This document shows positions 1 to 7,885 of a DNA stretch of 64,000 nt, in pieces. Both the position numbers and the translations under genes were made by a program. The notes under the pieces were generated by a model. It had not been told where the DNA came from and did no database searches. It worked only from the letters and a program-made list of their open reading frames with translations. The DNA is from Gemmatimonadales bacterium UBA2982. Its GTDB lineage: Bacteria > Gemmatimonadota > Gemmatimonadetes > Longimicrobiales > Gaopeijiaceae. Within the stretch, counting starts at the first letter, position 1, and each line of letters begins with the position of its first letter. The stretch spans positions 5,404 through 69,403 of the forward strand of contig DEAM01000015.1 in assembly GCA_002347035.1 (NCBI GenBank), written 5' to 3'.

Positions 1-177
1 CGCTTCAAAGAAAAGGTTTACGATCGTCTTCCCTCGAAGAACTGGTACCTTCTTGATGCGCCGTTCTGATATCTCTTTGAAGGGCTCTGCGGTATCCAAT
101 ATGGCTAGGATCTGTTCTGCAGACAGATCCTCCAGTCCAACCAGATCTTTACCAAGAGATGCAGTCGGTAAGCTCAT
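1..177 (-). CDS. pyrB: Aspartate carbamoyltransferase, N-terminal part (cut by window edge)
   Basis: Catalytic chain of aspartate transcarbamylase, which joins carbamoyl phosphate to aspartate in cytoplasmic pyrimidine synthesis. Only the first 59 codons are present. The translation begins MSLPTASLG and runs through [13 protein letters not shown], which leads into the carbamoyl-phosphate loop (STRTRTSFE) that would lie just outside the window. The ATG overlaps the TAA stop of pyrR by one base (TAATG), so the two genes are translationally coupled. The pyrR-pyrB order is the usual one for a pyrimidine operon controlled by PyrR. The identity is fairly sure despite the short piece, because the conserved [11 protein letters not shown] block is diagnostic. 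Confidence 0.87.
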   Translation of the reverse strand, partial: MSLPTASLGKDLVGLEDLSAEQILAILDTAEPFKEISERRIKKVPVLRGKTIVNLFFEA

Positions 178-731
178 TAGCTGTGAGACCCCACTTGGAT
201 CAGATCGACAGCTAATCGCCCGTCGAGATCCTCCACTAGCACTTCAATATACTGGCCCTCCAGAACGTCAACTTTCTTCCCGATCATGTCAGGCTGTACA
301 GGAAGTTCTCTTCCGCCACGGTCTACTAAGACACACAAACGGATCCTTCTAGGTCGCCCCCAGTCACTAAGCTCATTGAGTGCGGCCCTTATCGTTCTTC
401 CCGTATATATGACGTCGTCGACTAGCACCACCTCTTGATCATCAATTCCTCCGGAAGGAAGCACTGTTTCCCCAATGACTGGTCGAGGTCCAATGGCACC
501 AAGGTCATCACGGTACAGGGTAATATCGATAGAGCCAGTTGGTATACTGATGTCTGCTAAAGCCCTGATCTCATCCTGAAGCATACCAGCGATATCAGTC
601 CCACGGCGGTGAACCCCCATGAGGACAAGACCGGCCCCTTCACTTCGCTCCACGATCTCACGTGCCAAACGGGCTATCTCAGACCGTACATCGGCCTGGC
701 CCATTACATGGATCCGTTTGTCCTTTGGCAT
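177..731 (-). CDS. pyrR: Bifunctional pyr operon regulator / uracil phosphoribosyltransferase
   Basis: PyrR binds pyr mRNA to attenuate transcription in response to UMP, and has uracil phosphoribosyltransferase activity. The 184-residue product has the family's usual length. The PRPP loop [13 protein letters not shown] lies at residues 101-113, and the YRDDL block of the type I phosphoribosyltransferase fold is at about 73-77. It overlaps pyrB by one base, so pyrB is the next gene of the operon. No strong Shine-Dalgarno is visible before the ATG. I could not find the canonical PyrR-binding stem-loop in the 146 bases upstream, only a small inverted repeat, so the mode of control is open. Confidence 0.93.
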   Translation of the reverse strand: MPKDKRIHVMGQADVRSEIARLAREIVERSEGAGLVLMGVHRRGTDIAGMLQDEIRALADISIPTGSIDITLYRDDLGAIGPRPVIGETVLPSGGIDDQEVVLVDDVIYTGRTIRAALNELSDWGRPRRIRLCVLVDRGGRELPVQPDMIGKKVDVLEGQYIEVLVEDLDGRLAVDLIQVGSHS

Positions 732-776
732 GTGTCCGCGTTCGAGGGCGGGTGGACGGCGGAAAGTTCGGTCCTT

Positions 777-796
777 GTCCGTTGATGGTCAACGAC
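777..796. repeat. Small inverted repeat in the pyrR / antiporter divergent region
   Basis: CGTTGA (780-785) and TCAACG (789-794) form a perfect six-base inverted repeat around TGG, with GTC (777-779) and GAC (794-796) offering an alternative outer pairing. It lies in the 146-base region between pyrR and the divergent antiporter gene, in the pyrR mRNA leader. It does not match the known PyrR-binding loop sequence. It could be an operator or chance. Confidence 0.3.
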
Positions 797-877
797 CTGC
801 CTCCTCTTGTCCCCGTAGCGGAACAATGCCCATCATTGCCTGGCTTCTCTCAAATCATCTTAGGAAATCCACTTTTC

Positions 878-2803
878 ATGGGCCCTGTCCGTCTAACTGC
901 TGTCCTTCTAATCACGTTGATTCCAGCCTTTGCTTCAGCCCAAGTTCTGGCTGAAGAAGCTGATCTGGTGCTGGACAGAGTGCCACTTCAACTAACCGGA
1001 CATGGGGGGGATGAACCTCTCGCCAACTACGCACTACGCTCATCGCACGGTACTGAACTGGCTGCAGGTTCCGTTGGTTCTTTCGCTAGGCCTACATCCT
1101 CTGAATTAATCGTAAGTTCCAACGCTTACCTGCCGTTAGCTGTGCAGGTAGGCGAAGGGAGTGAAGAAATATCCCTTTCGTTAGCCCCCCCTTGGTTCTC
1201 CTTGGTACCGCCACTCGTTGCAATCTTGCTCGCACTGATCTTCCGTGAAGTCATCACGGCACTATTCGCTGGTGTCTGGCTTGGAGCTCTAGCAATTTCT
1301 GGCTTTAACCCGATCACTGGAACGTGGCGACTAGTCGACCACTTCCTCGTGAGGGCTATCTCGGATGTCGATGGGGGACATCCGCAGATCCTGATTTTTT
1401 CGCTCCTTTTAGGTGCTATGGTAGGAATCATCTCCAAGAACGGCGGCACGATGGGTATCGTTGCAGCAGTTGCACCATTTGCTCATAACGCTCGGCGTGG
1501 AAAGCTAGCAACGTGGATTGCTGGGATAGGAATATTTTTTGACGACTACGCGAACACACTAATCGTTGGTAACACAATGAGGCCAATCACTGACCGCCTA
1601 AAGATCTCTCGTGAAAAATTGGCCTACCTAGTGGACTCAACCGCTGCACCAATAGCAGCCCTAGTACCAATATCAACATGGGCGGGCTATGAAATTAGTC
1701 TAATAGCGGATGGACTCCGCATCGCCTCAGATCAAGACCCTTCTAGGGCAGATGCCTTGCTTTCTTTAAGCCCATTTGCAGTCTTCGTCCAGACAATCCC
1801 ATATCTTTTCTATCCTATTCTCGCTCTTGTTTTCGTCTTCCTCACCTCAGCTTTGGGCAAAGATCTTGGCCCGATGGCAGACGCTGAGAAGCGCGCAAAC
1901 ACAGGAAACGGGCTCTACCGCCCAAACGCTAAATTGGCCACTGATACTACTGGCGCTGTAATGCTTGCGAAGGATGGGGTCAGCCATCGATTACGTAACG
2001 CTGGCCTTCCCGTCCTGACAGTGATTCTAGTAGTGCTCGGTGGGCTCTACACTAGCGGGCGGACTGAGGCAGGGCCCGAAGCTTCACTGATGGATATATT
2101 CGGGGCAGCTGATCCTTTTGCCACCCTTCTCTGGGGCTCATTAGCTGGATGCCTCGTGGCGGTAGCTATATCAGTAGCACAGAAACTTTTGACAGTGCAT
2201 GAGGCGATAGACGCCGGTATAGCCGGAATACGCGCGATGGTAGTTGCTATGATCATCCTAATCTTTGCCTGGTCTCTCGGGGACGTAACAGAGACGCTGG
2301 GAACCGCGGAATATCTGTCGCACCTCCTGTCTGAACGCGTGCCACTCCAACTGATCCCAGTCATAGTATTTGTAACCTCCGCTGCCACAGCATTTGCAAC
2401 GGGAACGGCATGGGGGACCATGGCTATAATGCTCCCTGTAGTCATCCCGCTGACCACAGCGCTCGGCGGTGCAGCAACACATCCAGGTGGGGCGGAATTC
2501 GGAATCTTACTTGGAGCGACAGCCTCTGTTCTAGCAGGTGCAATCTTTGGGGATCACTGCTCACCCATTTCGGATACCACAGTGCTTTCATCCATGGCAT
2601 CGGGTTGTGACCACGTGGACCACGTCCGGACGCAACTTCCTTATGCGCTTGTGGTCGCTGTGACAGGAATGCTTATAGGGAATATCGGGACCGCTTACGG
2701 ACTTCCCGCCCCACTAGCCCTCCTCTTTGGCGGATTAATTCTCTACTTCATACTCCGTACATTCGGACGTCCAGTAGACTCCATACCATCCAGAACTTCT
2801 TAG
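878..2803 (+). CDS. NhaC-type Na+/H+ antiporter with an exported N-terminal domain
   Basis: Multi-spanning transporter of the NhaC family, which exchanges Na+ for H+ across the inner membrane. I place the start at ATG 878, not further upstream, because it opens a signal peptide (MGPVRLTAVLLITLIPAFASA), follows TAGGAAA, and avoids overlap with pyrR. The product is 641 residues. Residues 23-103 form a soluble segment that should lie outside the cytoplasm. The membrane core starts near residue 105 (PPLVAILLALIFREVI). Diagnostic core motifs are IFFDDYANTLIVGNTMRP, ATGTAWGTMAIMLP and GDHCSPISDTTVLSS. Ion and substrate specificity cannot be read from sequence. Its neighbours give no clue: pyrR is divergent and the next gene converges on it. 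Confidence 0.88.
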   Translation: MGPVRLTAVLLITLIPAFASAQVLAEEADLVLDRVPLQLTGHGGDEPLANYALRSSHGTELAAGSVGSFARPTSSELIVSSNAYLPLAVQVGEGSEEISLSLAPPWFSLVPPLVAILLALIFREVITALFAGVWLGALAISGFNPITGTWRLVDHFLVRAISDVDGGHPQILIFSLLLGAMVGIISKNGGTMGIVAAVAPFAHNARRGKLATWIAGIGIFFDDYANTLIVGNTMRPITDRLKISREKLAYLVDSTAAPIAALVPISTWAGYEISLIADGLRIASDQDPSRADALLSLSPFAVFVQTIPYLFYPILALVFVFLTSALGKDLGPMADAEKRANTGNGLYRPNAKLATDTTGAVMLAKDGVSHRLRNAGLPVLTVILVVLGGLYTSGRTEAGPEASLMDIFGAADPFATLLWGSLAGCLVAVAISVAQKLLTVHEAIDAGIAGIRAMVVAMIILIFAWSLGDVTETLGTAEYLSHLLSERVPLQLIPVIVFVTSAATAFATGTAWGTMAIMLPVVIPLTTALGGAATHPGGAEFGILLGATASVLAGAIFGDHCSPISDTTVLSSMASGCDHVDHVRTQLPYALVVAVTGMLIGNIGTAYGLPAPLALLFGGLILYFILRTFGRPVDSIPSRTS

Positions 2804-2821
2804 AAAGGAAATTTTCCCATA

Positions 2822-4129
2822 TCAGCGGGATTGGAAGCCCTCGCGGCCTATCCTCTGCAAAAATGGGTCATCAGGATCTCCACGACCTTCTCCCGTCGCC
2901 CAATCATAGGAGAAGAGGACGACTCCCCCAACATCCTCACTACGAGCAAGTTCGATCTGCTCTAGGGTACCTTCGAGAGTATTCATGTAGGAACCCACAC
3001 CTGCCCATACTCGCTCTCGACTCCCGGCAGCGGCCCGGGCCGTGCGCACAAAAGATTGGAACCGTTCCCTATCTTGTGTATACGCCATCGGTACAGCGAT
3101 ATCGATAATCCCATCACTCAGCCACGAGTGCCAATCCTGGAATCGAGTTCCGTACGCCACTTGAGAGTCTGCTACTACAGCGGCTGAAACTGTCACCTGA
3201 GGCTTCCGCGCCTTTATCTCTCCGTATATGTCACGGACAAGACTCGTTATTTGAATCCTTCGAAACTCCGCCCATTCACTCGGTAGATTGTTAACAAACG
3301 CAAAGGGGTCACGCCCGACAGTTCGCTCTAGCTCGGCCAAGCGCGCTGCTCCCAGTCGCGAACGCACCCAGTCTTGAAAACGCTCAAGTGCGCCTCTCGA
3401 ATAATCAAACTCTTCAGATGGGAAACGGATGTAGTCGAAGTGAATCCCATCAAGATCGTACCGGTCAAGTAAATCTAACCAGACCGCGAGAATCCTTTCT
3501 CGAACTTCCGGATGAGATGGGCTCGTATATATCCCCTCAACTGTAGCTGGGCGGTTCGCCGCATATTGAATCAGTGCCGGAACGAATTCAGGATCGCGAG
3601 GATCTAAACTGAAAAGCTCTTCGGAAAGACCACGAGGGACCGCAAGCCACTCAGGATTAGCGTTCACTAAGTGATCGACACTCGTGGGAGGAGCTGCCGG
3701 TCCCCAAACAAGATGGGTATTGACCCAGGCGTGAACAGCCATCCCTCTTCGATGCCCTTCCTCGATCGCAAGAGCAAGGGGATCAAAGTCGTCTGGTCCA
3801 TCTATAGCCTGTCCTTTAGGCTCTAATTCCGATTGGTAATAAGCATCTGCGCGACCTCTTACTTGAAGTACTAGCGTATTGAAACCTGCTTCAGACGCCT
3901 GCAGCACCATCTGCCGAACTCGGCTCTCATTGGTCATGCTAAAGCGAACTACCCAAAGTCCTCGAACCTCTAATGCCCTCGACAAGATGATTTCCTGATC
4001 TTGGCCCCTGTCTGCCCTATCTTGACCCTCACCCACCACTGGAAACGTGGGTGTGATAAGAGGCGACCCGATCGTCTTGCACGCTGTCACGATAAAAAGA
4101 GCAGGCCATAGTCTCCGGGCACTTATCAT
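2822..4129 (-). CDS. GHL10-type (DUF187/YngK-like) lipoprotein, putative glycoside hydrolase
   Basis: 435-residue protein of the glycoside-hydrolase-like family 10 (GHL10, formerly DUF187). Members are TIM-barrel proteins suspected to act on extracellular polysaccharide or peptidoglycan-related glycans. The family block EVRGLWVVRF, NTLVLQVRGRADAYY lies at about residues 54-98, and the barrel motifs DGIHFDYIRFP and VWAGVGSY follow. The N terminus, MISARRLWPALFIVTAC, ends in a lipobox-like VTAC at Cys17, so it is probably a lipoprotein. It overlaps tadA by four bases (ATGA) and is the last gene of the lexA-tadA-GHL10 group. The fold assignment is firm; the substrate is unknown. Confidence 0.85.
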   Translation of the reverse strand: MISARRLWPALFIVTACKTIGSPLITPTFPVVGEGQDRADRGQDQEIILSRALEVRGLWVVRFSMTNESRVRQMVLQASEAGFNTLVLQVRGRADAYYQSELEPKGQAIDGPDDFDPLALAIEEGHRRGMAVHAWVNTHLVWGPAAPPTSVDHLVNANPEWLAVPRGLSEELFSLDPRDPEFVPALIQYAANRPATVEGIYTSPSHPEVRERILAVWLDLLDRYDLDGIHFDYIRFPSEEFDYSRGALERFQDWVRSRLGAARLAELERTVGRDPFAFVNNLPSEWAEFRRIQITSLVRDIYGEIKARKPQVTVSAAVVADSQVAYGTRFQDWHSWLSDGIIDIAVPMAYTQDRERFQSFVRTARAAAGSRERVWAGVGSYMNTLEGTLEQIELARSEDVGGVVLFSYDWATGEGRGDPDDPFLQRIGREGFQSR

Positions 4130-4554
4130 CGGCGTACCCTAAAGAAATTTCTAAGAAGTTCTGAAGACTCAGCTCCCATAATCCCGCTTACTACCTCACA
4201 ACTGTGATTGAGTCCTTTGTCGTTTAGTAGGTTATCCAAAGATCCGACCATGCCGCCTTTCGGATCATGCGCAGCAAATACAACCCTTGGAATCCGTGCG
4301 AGCACGATTGCGCCAGCACACATTGCACAGGGCTCAAGGGTGACGTAAAGGGTCGCACCCAAAAGCCGCCAATCACCAAGAGCTGAGGCGGCTTCGCGTA
4401 TGGCAACTATCTCCGCATGCATCGTTGGATCTTTGGTCCGGACCGTGAGGTTGTGACCTTCGCCAAGAATTCGCCCCTCCCGAACGATTACCGCTCCCAC
4501 AGGAACCTCTTGTTCCTCGCTAGCCAATCTGGCCAAAGCAAGCGCGTGAGACAT
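4126..4554 (-). CDS. tadA: tRNA-specific adenosine deaminase
   Basis: TadA converts A34 to inosine in the wobble position of tRNA-Arg(ACG). The zinc site is complete: HAE at residues 46-48 and PCAMC at 75-79. The product is 142 residues, slightly short at the N terminus. The residues encoded just before the ATG (GDTAW) resemble the family's usual start (DEYWM), but no ATG, GTG or TTG occurs in frame between there and the lexA stop. CCGGAGA about 12 bases upstream serves as ribosome binding site. It follows the lexA-like gene by 57 bases and overlaps the GHL10 gene by four. Confidence 0.93.
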   Translation of the reverse strand: MSHALALARLASEEQEVPVGAVIVREGRILGEGHNLTVRTKDPTMHAEIVAIREAASALGDWRLLGATLYVTLEPCAMCAGAIVLARIPRVVFAAHDPKGGMVGSLDNLLNDKGLNHSCEVVSGIMGAESSELLRNFFRVRR

Positions 4555-4611
4555 CCAAGCAGTGTCTCCGGCAAGCTCGAACGACGGAGGGATTATCGAC
4601 CGATCGCTAAG

Positions 4612-5331
4612 CTAGTGCGGCGTCAGGTTGAGTGCCCCAGCATCATCGATCCGCCGAAATAGACCCGTGACGCGTCCGACTACTTTCAAGCTCGTGGGAT
4701 TGTCGATCACGGTGTTTCCCTCGCCTGCACATAGAGCTTCAAGGCAGAGGTCAGTCTGGGTTCTTGTCAACCGATAGAAGAGAGGCTCTGTGCCAATCTG
4801 AGCAATGATAATGGCCCCATCCTCAAGGTCCTCGATAGCCGACGGCGTAGAGAGAACTAAATCTCCTGCAGCCACCCCCAAGAACGCCAAGTCACCGGAC
4901 CTCGCCCTGACAAAGAAAGAACGCTCATTTACGCCGAGTTTTCGGTCAATCGATATTGAGAATTCTGGCTCCTCCTGCCAATCAATCCCATCCGAAATCA
5001 TATCATAACACGGAACCGAAACCGTCTCAGTCCCTATATCGATACCCAAGATCTTTACACCCCGAGAGCGAGACGGATCACGCTCAAGAAAGCCTTTGTC
5101 TGCAATCGATTGAAGATGCTCCGAGACTGTCTTGGTGCTTCTGATTCCGAACTCCTGGCCAATCTCTCGGATCGAGGGTTGATAGGTGTTATCACGAAGA
5201 TATCGAATCATGAAATCCAGGATCTTCAGCTCAATAATACTAAGCAGCTCGACCTGCCTACTGGCAGTCGGAACTTCGCGGTGGGATATGCTTTCGGACC
5301 GTGCCAACGTGGACGCCTGGAGGGTGGGCAT
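4612..5331 (-). CDS. LexA-like repressor lacking the self-cleavage residues
   Basis: 239-residue two-domain protein. Residues 29-92 match the LexA winged helix-turn-helix (ILDFMIRYL, QPSIREIGQEFGIRSTKTVSEHL), so it should bind DNA. Residues 100-228 follow the LexA/S24 peptidase fold, but the catalytic residues are absent. Where LexA has GDSM, this protein has SGDL, which puts Asp147 in place of the catalytic Ser. Where LexA has TVKR it has LFYR, which puts Tyr186 in place of the catalytic Lys. The usual Ala-Gly cleavage pair is also missing (ILGIDIGTETV). It therefore looks unable to self-cleave. I start at ATG 5331 because an upstream TTG in frame (5379) lies inside the predicted promoter. 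Cys108, Cys196 and Cys201 could allow redox control, as reported for cyanobacterial LexA; that is a guess. Confidence 0.82.
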   Translation of the reverse strand: MPTLQASTLARSESISHREVPTASRQVELLSIIELKILDFMIRYLRDNTYQPSIREIGQEFGIRSTKTVSEHLQSIADKGFLERDPSRSRGVKILGIDIGTETVSVPCYDMISDGIDWQEEPEFSISIDRKLGVNERSFFVRARSGDLAFLGVAAGDLVLSTPSAIEDLEDGAIIIAQIGTEPLFYRLTRTQTDLCLEALCAGEGNTVIDNPTSLKVVGRVTGLFRRIDDAGALNLTPH

Positions 5332-5359
5332 GTATGCAGCCGAACCGGGTACGAGCGCT

Positions 5360-5389
5360 ATCCTAATGCGCCGCTCCAAAGAGTGTCAA
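5360..5389 (-). promoter_or_regulatory. Predicted sigma-70 type promoter of the lexA-like gene
   Basis: On the minus strand TTGACA (5384-5389) is a perfect -35 box, followed after 18 bases by TAGGAT (5360-5365), a 4/6 match to the -10 consensus. Transcription would start near 5353, about 22 bases before the ATG at 5331. This supports the shorter start and makes lexA-tadA-GHL10 one transcription unit separate from glnS. Confidence 0.65.
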
Positions 5390-5472
5390 GAAAACGACTC
5401 ATCGCCGTCACACATTCTCTTATTCGTCCTTAGACAGCTAACCTGTTCGACCTATCAACTTCCATCTTTGAG

Positions 5473-7812
5473 TCAGTTATCGAGGCGGTCCTGGAGCAGA
5501 GATTTAGCTGCCTCTGGGTCAGCTGCACCACCAGTCTTTTTCATTACCTCCCCTACGAAGAATCCAAGTAATCCACTTTTTCCGGCTCGATACTCCGCTG
5601 CCTTTTCTTCCCACTGATCAATCACAGACTTGACCACTGAACTCAGCTCATGTGTATCGGTCACCTTCCTCAGGCCCATCGAGTCTACTAGATCTTTAGG
5701 GTCACCGCCTTCGATGATCAGGCGGGCTAGTACATCCTTAGCGGCACGACGAGAGACCCCGCCATCTTCGACTAAGGAAGCAAGTTCACCAATAGACTCG
5801 CCCGTGAACGGAAGGTCAGCAGGTGAGCGTCCAGCCAAGAGGCCCCTGAGATCATTCGCGATCCACGTAGCAAGAGCTGCTGCATCAGGGTATACGGTTA
5901 GTGCACTCTCAAAATAACTCGACCATTCGAGGGACTGGGCAAGTATCTCAGCCTGCTCGGCCCCTATACCCAGCTCCCCTGTATACCGCAGCATACGAGC
6001 TAATGCTTCCGCATCTTGTTCGCCACCGGATGGGATTCTCGGTTGTTTAGAGGCCTCCGGATTAGTTCTTGAATAGGCTTGGGTCGGTCGCTTGGCCTTA
6101 ACCTTGTTGGGCGACGGCTTAGTGTCCCGCTTGGCCCAAGCGTCTTTTAGGGAAACAATCCTGTTGAAAACCAGCTGATCCCCGCAGCCATCAATCGGAT
6201 CTCGCCAAAAGTAACCTGTCCTCTCAAACTGATAGCGAGTGTTTTCTGGATCAGTGAGTATTGACGGCTCAATCTTCATATCGCTAATAACGGTCAGCGA
6301 ATCAGGATTTAAGCAATCTCCTATCGCACCGGAATCCTGATCTTCGCCAACTTCACGGAAGAACAAGTGGTCGAACAGTCTCGCCTCAGCCGCAACTCCG
6401 TGTGGAACTGATACCCACTGGATTGTCCCTTTAACTTTTCGCCCATCAGAAGTCGATCCTCCACGTGTATCGGGATCGTAAGTGCAGCGCACCTCCAAAA
6501 TACGACCGGCATCGTCCTTGATGACTTCATCACAGCGAATCACATAAGCATAGCGGAGTCTCACTTCGCCACCGGGCATGAGTCGCCGGAATCCCTTTGG
6601 TGGGTGCTCTAAGAAATCAGCGCGCTCAATCCAGAGTTCGTGTGAAAATGGCACTGTACGTGAACCTTCTAGCGGAACATCATGGGGATAGTAGGGCGCC
6701 TCGAACTCTTCCGTTTTCCCCTTAGGGTAGTTCGCTATTACCACCCGGATCGGATCTAGTACAGCCATGACCCGGGGTGCTGACTGATTGAGAATCCGTC
6801 GGATGGCGAAGTCTAGCTTAGTAGCTTCCGTTTGAGCTCCTGTCTTTGATACCCCTACGATTTCGCTTAGCAATCTGATGGCTTCAGGGGGAATGCCACG
6901 TCTACGATACGCTGCTAGCGTAGCTAGGCGGGGGTCGTCCCATCCGGAAACAAATCCCCCTTCTACAAGAGGGGCAATCTTCCTTTTTGAAAGAACCGCA
7001 TTCTCGAGATCAAGGCCGGCCCACTCGTACTGATGGGGTCGTGGCTCCTCAAAACCGACATTCTCTAACACCCAATTGTAAAGCTCACGATTGTTATCAA
7101 ACTCGAGTGTGCAGATTGAGTGGGTGACTCCCTCAAATGCATCCTCCAGACAGTGTGCATAGTCATAAAGCGGGTAGATACACCAGTCATCTCCTCGCCG
7201 GTAGTGTGACGCGTGCCGGATCCTATAGAACACAGGGTCGCGCATAAGCATGTTGGGTGATGCCATGTCAATCTTACCACGGAGCACATGCTCGCCATCA
7301 CCAAACTCACCGGCTCGCATACCTCGGAAAAGGTCGAGGTTCTCCTCTGATGATCGATTTCGGTATGGGCTAGGAACACCAGATTCCGTCACAGTTCCGC
7401 GACCTTCCCGAATCACCTCAGTTGCCTGTGAGTCCACGTAGGCAAGCCCTTTCTTGATCAGGACCTCACCACATTCATACATCCGCTCGAAGTAGTCCGA
7501 AGCAAAATACAGATGCTGTCCCCAATCAAACCCTAGCCAGCGGATGTCCTCTTGTATCGCCTCGACGTACTCTTTTCTTTCAGTATCCGGGTTAGTGTCG
7601 TCATAGCGGAGGTGGCAACAGCCACCAAATTCTTTCGCGATGCCAAAATTCAGGCATATCCCCATGGCGTGGCCTACATGCAGATAGCCATTGGGCTCAG
7701 GGGGGAACCGCGTAATGACACGTCCGCCGTAACGAGCGCTAGCAACATCTGCCTTGACGACCTGACGAATAAAGTCCGTACCAGGACTCGAAGGGCTTTT
7801 GGGTTCATTCAT
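5473..7812 (-). CDS. glnS: Glutaminyl-tRNA synthetase with C-terminal GatB/YqeY-like domain
   Basis: Class I synthetase that charges tRNA-Gln directly. The class I signature RFPPEPNGYLHVGH is at residues 35-48, with the KMSKS-like VLSKRK further on. The catalytic and anticodon-binding barrels occupy roughly the first 550 residues. After a Lys/Pro-rich linker (PSPNKVKAKRP) there is a 200-residue helical tail resembling the GatB/YqeY tRNA-binding domain. The total of 779 residues far exceeds the 554 of E. coli GlnRS. The same fusion is known from Deinococcus GlnRS. The start is ATG 7812; longer frames run through the terminator of the upstream gene. It is separated from the lexA-like gene by 140 bases with its own promoter. 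Confidence 0.93.
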   Translation of the reverse strand: MNEPKSPSSPGTDFIRQVVKADVASARYGGRVITRFPPEPNGYLHVGHAMGICLNFGIAKEFGGCCHLRYDDTNPDTERKEYVEAIQEDIRWLGFDWGQHLYFASDYFERMYECGEVLIKKGLAYVDSQATEVIREGRGTVTESGVPSPYRNRSSEENLDLFRGMRAGEFGDGEHVLRGKIDMASPNMLMRDPVFYRIRHASHYRRGDDWCIYPLYDYAHCLEDAFEGVTHSICTLEFDNNRELYNWVLENVGFEEPRPHQYEWAGLDLENAVLSKRKIAPLVEGGFVSGWDDPRLATLAAYRRRGIPPEAIRLLSEIVGVSKTGAQTEATKLDFAIRRILNQSAPRVMAVLDPIRVVIANYPKGKTEEFEAPYYPHDVPLEGSRTVPFSHELWIERADFLEHPPKGFRRLMPGGEVRLRYAYVIRCDEVIKDDAGRILEVRCTYDPDTRGGSTSDGRKVKGTIQWVSVPHGVAAEARLFDHLFFREVGEDQDSGAIGDCLNPDSLTVISDMKIEPSILTDPENTRYQFERTGYFWRDPIDGCGDQLVFNRIVSLKDAWAKRDTKPSPNKVKAKRPTQAYSRTNPEASKQPRIPSGGEQDAEALARMLRYTGELGIGAEQAEILAQSLEWSSYFESALTVYPDAAALATWIANDLRGLLAGRSPADLPFTGESIGELASLVEDGGVSRRAAKDVLARLIIEGGDPKDLVDSMGLRKVTDTHELSSVVKSVIDQWEEKAAEYRAGKSGLLGFFVGEVMKKTGGAADPEAAKSLLQDRLDN

Positions 7813-7829
7813 GGGCCAAGAAGGTAGCC

Positions 7830-7868
7830 AAAAAATAGCCGCGCCGGAGTCTGACTCCCGACGCGGCT
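7830..7868 (-). terminator. Rho-independent terminator after the secreted Gly/Tyr-rich protein gene
   Basis: On the minus strand a long G+C-rich stem (about 12 pairs with one bulge, AGCCGCG...CGCGGCT) closed by a small loop is followed by TATTTTTT. It sits 18 bases after the stop of the 7886-9076 gene and directly upstream of glnS, which separates the two transcripts. Confidence 0.85.
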
Positions 7869-7885
7869 CCCTGGGCTCACCTTGG

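Noticed and set aside
662..877. Longer NhaC reading frame from 662 (or 785)
   Set aside because: It overlaps the pyrR start and adds a non-hydrophobic leader; ATG 878 gives a good signal peptide and a ribosome site.
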